Source: Tieghemiomyces parasiticus (taxonomy: Eukaryota; Kickxellomycota; Dimargaritomycetes; Dimargaritales; Dimargaritaceae). From it: a DNA stretch of 64,000 bases. Positions within the stretch are counted from its first letter, which is position 1; every line of letters begins with the position of its first letter. The DNA lies in contig JANBPT010000120.1 of NCBI GenBank assembly GCA_027575765.1, positions 1 to 64,000 on the forward strand, read 5' to 3'. Of this stretch, positions 62,519 to 64,000 are shown piece after piece. The notes beneath the pieces were generated by a model. It was not told where the DNA came from, did no database searches, and was given only the letters and a program-made list of their open reading frames with translations. The translations under genes were made by a program, and so were the position numbers.

Positions 62519-64000
62519 ATGTTATTCCGCTTCGCCGCCCGCCACTCCTGCCGTGCCCGAGGGCTGGGAGCCGAACTTCGTGGCCTCGGCGCGCGCATAC
62601 CTTTCGTGGCTACTCTCCCTGTCCGTCCCTCCACTGGGTCGTTCCGCGTGACGACTCTCCCCGTTTGCAACTTCGCCACCGGCCCAGGACGTTCTCCGAT
62701 GGATACCCCCAAACCGGCCGCCACAATGTGGGACGAGCCCGATTTCGACCAGGAGGAAGACAACTCTAAGGATCAAAAACGGTGGGGCGAGGATACTGAC
62801 GATGAGTGGAACGACCATGACGAAGATGAACACGATGATGACGGCGAGTCAGACGGAGAGGTGCATATTTACCCAGGCGACTATGAACAGAGTGAAGCCT
62901 TCATCACTGAGGACCCGGAGATCCGTGGCGACTATGACAGTAAGTCTAATCGAACATCGAATCGGCTATGGAGATATTGATTCAGAGTCGGTTCGGCACA
63001 AAACCAGCTTCATACGAGCAGAGACAGAGCGTCTGCCTGTTTATCGTGCCGGGCCAACCCCCTTCCTCCACATGTGACCTGCAGGGCCTCAATTTGACCT
63101 CGCTGACGACGCTATGAGTTAAATCGCACTAATATATTTATTGGGGTATAAACTACGACCCTTTGCCAGGCGCCCTTGTCTCGACTGAATGGCTCCATGG
63201 TAACCTGGACCACGTCATTCCCATCGACGGGTCCTGGGTCATGCCGTTTAGCAACCGAGACCTGCGAGACGAGTGGCTACAGTGCCACATCCAGGTAGGT
63301 CTTGTTAGCGACAGAGGCCGGTTGAATCATGCCAAGCTCCGACCAACCAGCGCCACCCCCTTTACTTCCCTATCTAACGTCGTGTACCACTATGATCTCT
63401 ATCACCCTTGGCACGGGCCCACCCGCAACCCCTCTGCCGCCCAGCACGCCCGGTTCCTAGATATTGAGCGACTTCGCTTCAAGCACCAGATTCTACCGCA
63501 CCTCCTGCCCACGACCCGGCAGTTCGGGGAGGCCATGCACAAGATGGGTATCGACCGTGATTCCCACGTCGTGATCTATGATAACTCGTACCTCTTTTCT
63601 GCCTGCCGCGTGTACTGGATGTTCAAAGCCTTCGGGCACCGCAACGTCTCTATCCTGAACGGCGGCATGCCCAAGTGGCGGGCCGAGGGCCGCCCCGTGT
63701 TCTCAGGGCCGGCCGACCTGGAGACCCTACCTAAAGTAAGTCAACGATGGAACCTAGCCGCGGCCTGTTGGTGACGACGGCCCACCTATCCATCGGAAGG
63801 ACAGCGAAGCACAAACATCTGACCCCTACTCCCTGACTCGGCCTGGCTCTCCTCTACGGCGGCCCCTCCCGGTCATAGGCCAAGGCCCACTACGAGTGCA
63901 AGCGCTACGTGAGCCTGATCCGTACCCACTCGCAGATTGTCGAAAATATCCAGCTCCTTGATCATTCCCTTAAAGGGGGGGAACCCGTCGACGGCGTGGA
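62519..64000 (+). CDS. TUM1: Rhodanese/3-mercaptopyruvate sulfurtransferase (Tum1-like) with acidic N-terminal exon, partial
   Basis: Proposed exons: 62519-62939, 63170-63294, 63445-63735 and 63879 to the right edge, phases 1, 0 and 0. The rhodanese part begins ALVSTEWLHGNLDHVIPIDG, then ARFLDIERL, LPHLLPTTRQFGEAMHKMGI and VVIYDNSYLFSACRVYWMFK, plus NVSILNGGMPKWRAEG, typical of the N-terminal domain of two-domain sulfurtransferases. The catalytic-Cys domain lies beyond the window. Exon 1 encodes an Arg-rich mitochondrial-type presequence (about 1-60) followed by a very acidic stretch (DTDDEWNDHDEDEHDDDGE). Such an extension is not usual for the family. Exon 1 could instead join an alternative acceptor at 63084, giving a separate 152-aa acidic protein. 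The rhodanese exon has no ATG of its own, which favours the fusion. Confidence 0.7.

Noticed and set aside
1..64000. CRISPR arrays, operons, prophage or bacterial defence systems
   Set aside because: The window is eukaryotic: spliced genes throughout, and no regularly spaced direct repeats of CRISPR type.

Overview
The window is nuclear DNA from a filamentous-type fungus. Most genes are split by GT-AG introns of about 110-290 nt with GTAAGT-like donors and CTAAC/CTAAT branch points. Their products are typical fungal ones: NAD-dependent glutamine synthetase-type QNS1, Trm82, a Bim1-type EB1, a kinesin-8, an SLC25 carrier, and GPI-anchored and secreted wall proteins. CTNNBL1, JMJD7 and LENG1, which budding yeasts lack, argue against Saccharomycotina. 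I suspect an early-diverging lineage (zoopagomycete-like), but that is inference. No rRNA, convincing tRNA, CRISPR array or prokaryotic feature was seen.

Layout. 0-20 kb is gene-dense: the 3' end of an unknown gene, CTNNBL1 (+), kinesin-8 (-), a mitochondrial carrier (+), NADH-cytochrome b5 reductase (-), JMJD7 (+), QNS1 (+) and a secreted Gly/His repeat protein (-). 20-29 kb holds two intron-rich minus-strand genes for enzymes whose C-termini look like peroxisomal targeting signals, D-amino-acid oxidase (SQL) and dienoyl-CoA isomerase ECH1 (AKL), 4.6 kb apart. 29-39 kb is a gene desert with scattered palindromes and doubtful coding scraps. 39-42 kb is a cluster of three signal-peptide genes: a CBM19-like Cys-rich protein, a Kre9/Knh1-type GPI protein and a small secreted protein. 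42-50.8 kb is a second desert interrupted only by a four-TM DUF4436 protein. 50.8-64 kb is again gene-rich: a possible small unknown gene, hexokinase, a mariner/Tc1-like transposase relic, LENG1, EB1, a DUF1279/FAM210 mitochondrial protein, Trm82 (WDR4), and a rhodanese/mercaptopyruvate sulfurtransferase that runs off the right edge.

Most multi-exon models were assembled by hand: splice sites were placed so that reading phase and conserved family motifs join. They include very short exons (23, 24, 32 and 36 nt), one GC-AG intron, and several AAG acceptors. The genes are mostly housekeeping and do not form one pathway. The links that can be argued are the peroxisomal pair, the cluster of secreted/wall proteins, and two microtubule plus-end factors (kinesin-8 and EB1). 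I found no convincing new defence or biosynthetic system. The most unusual items are the Kex2-site-punctuated Gly/His repeat precursor, the ambiguous acidic-exon/rhodanese gene, and the perfect intergenic palindromes.
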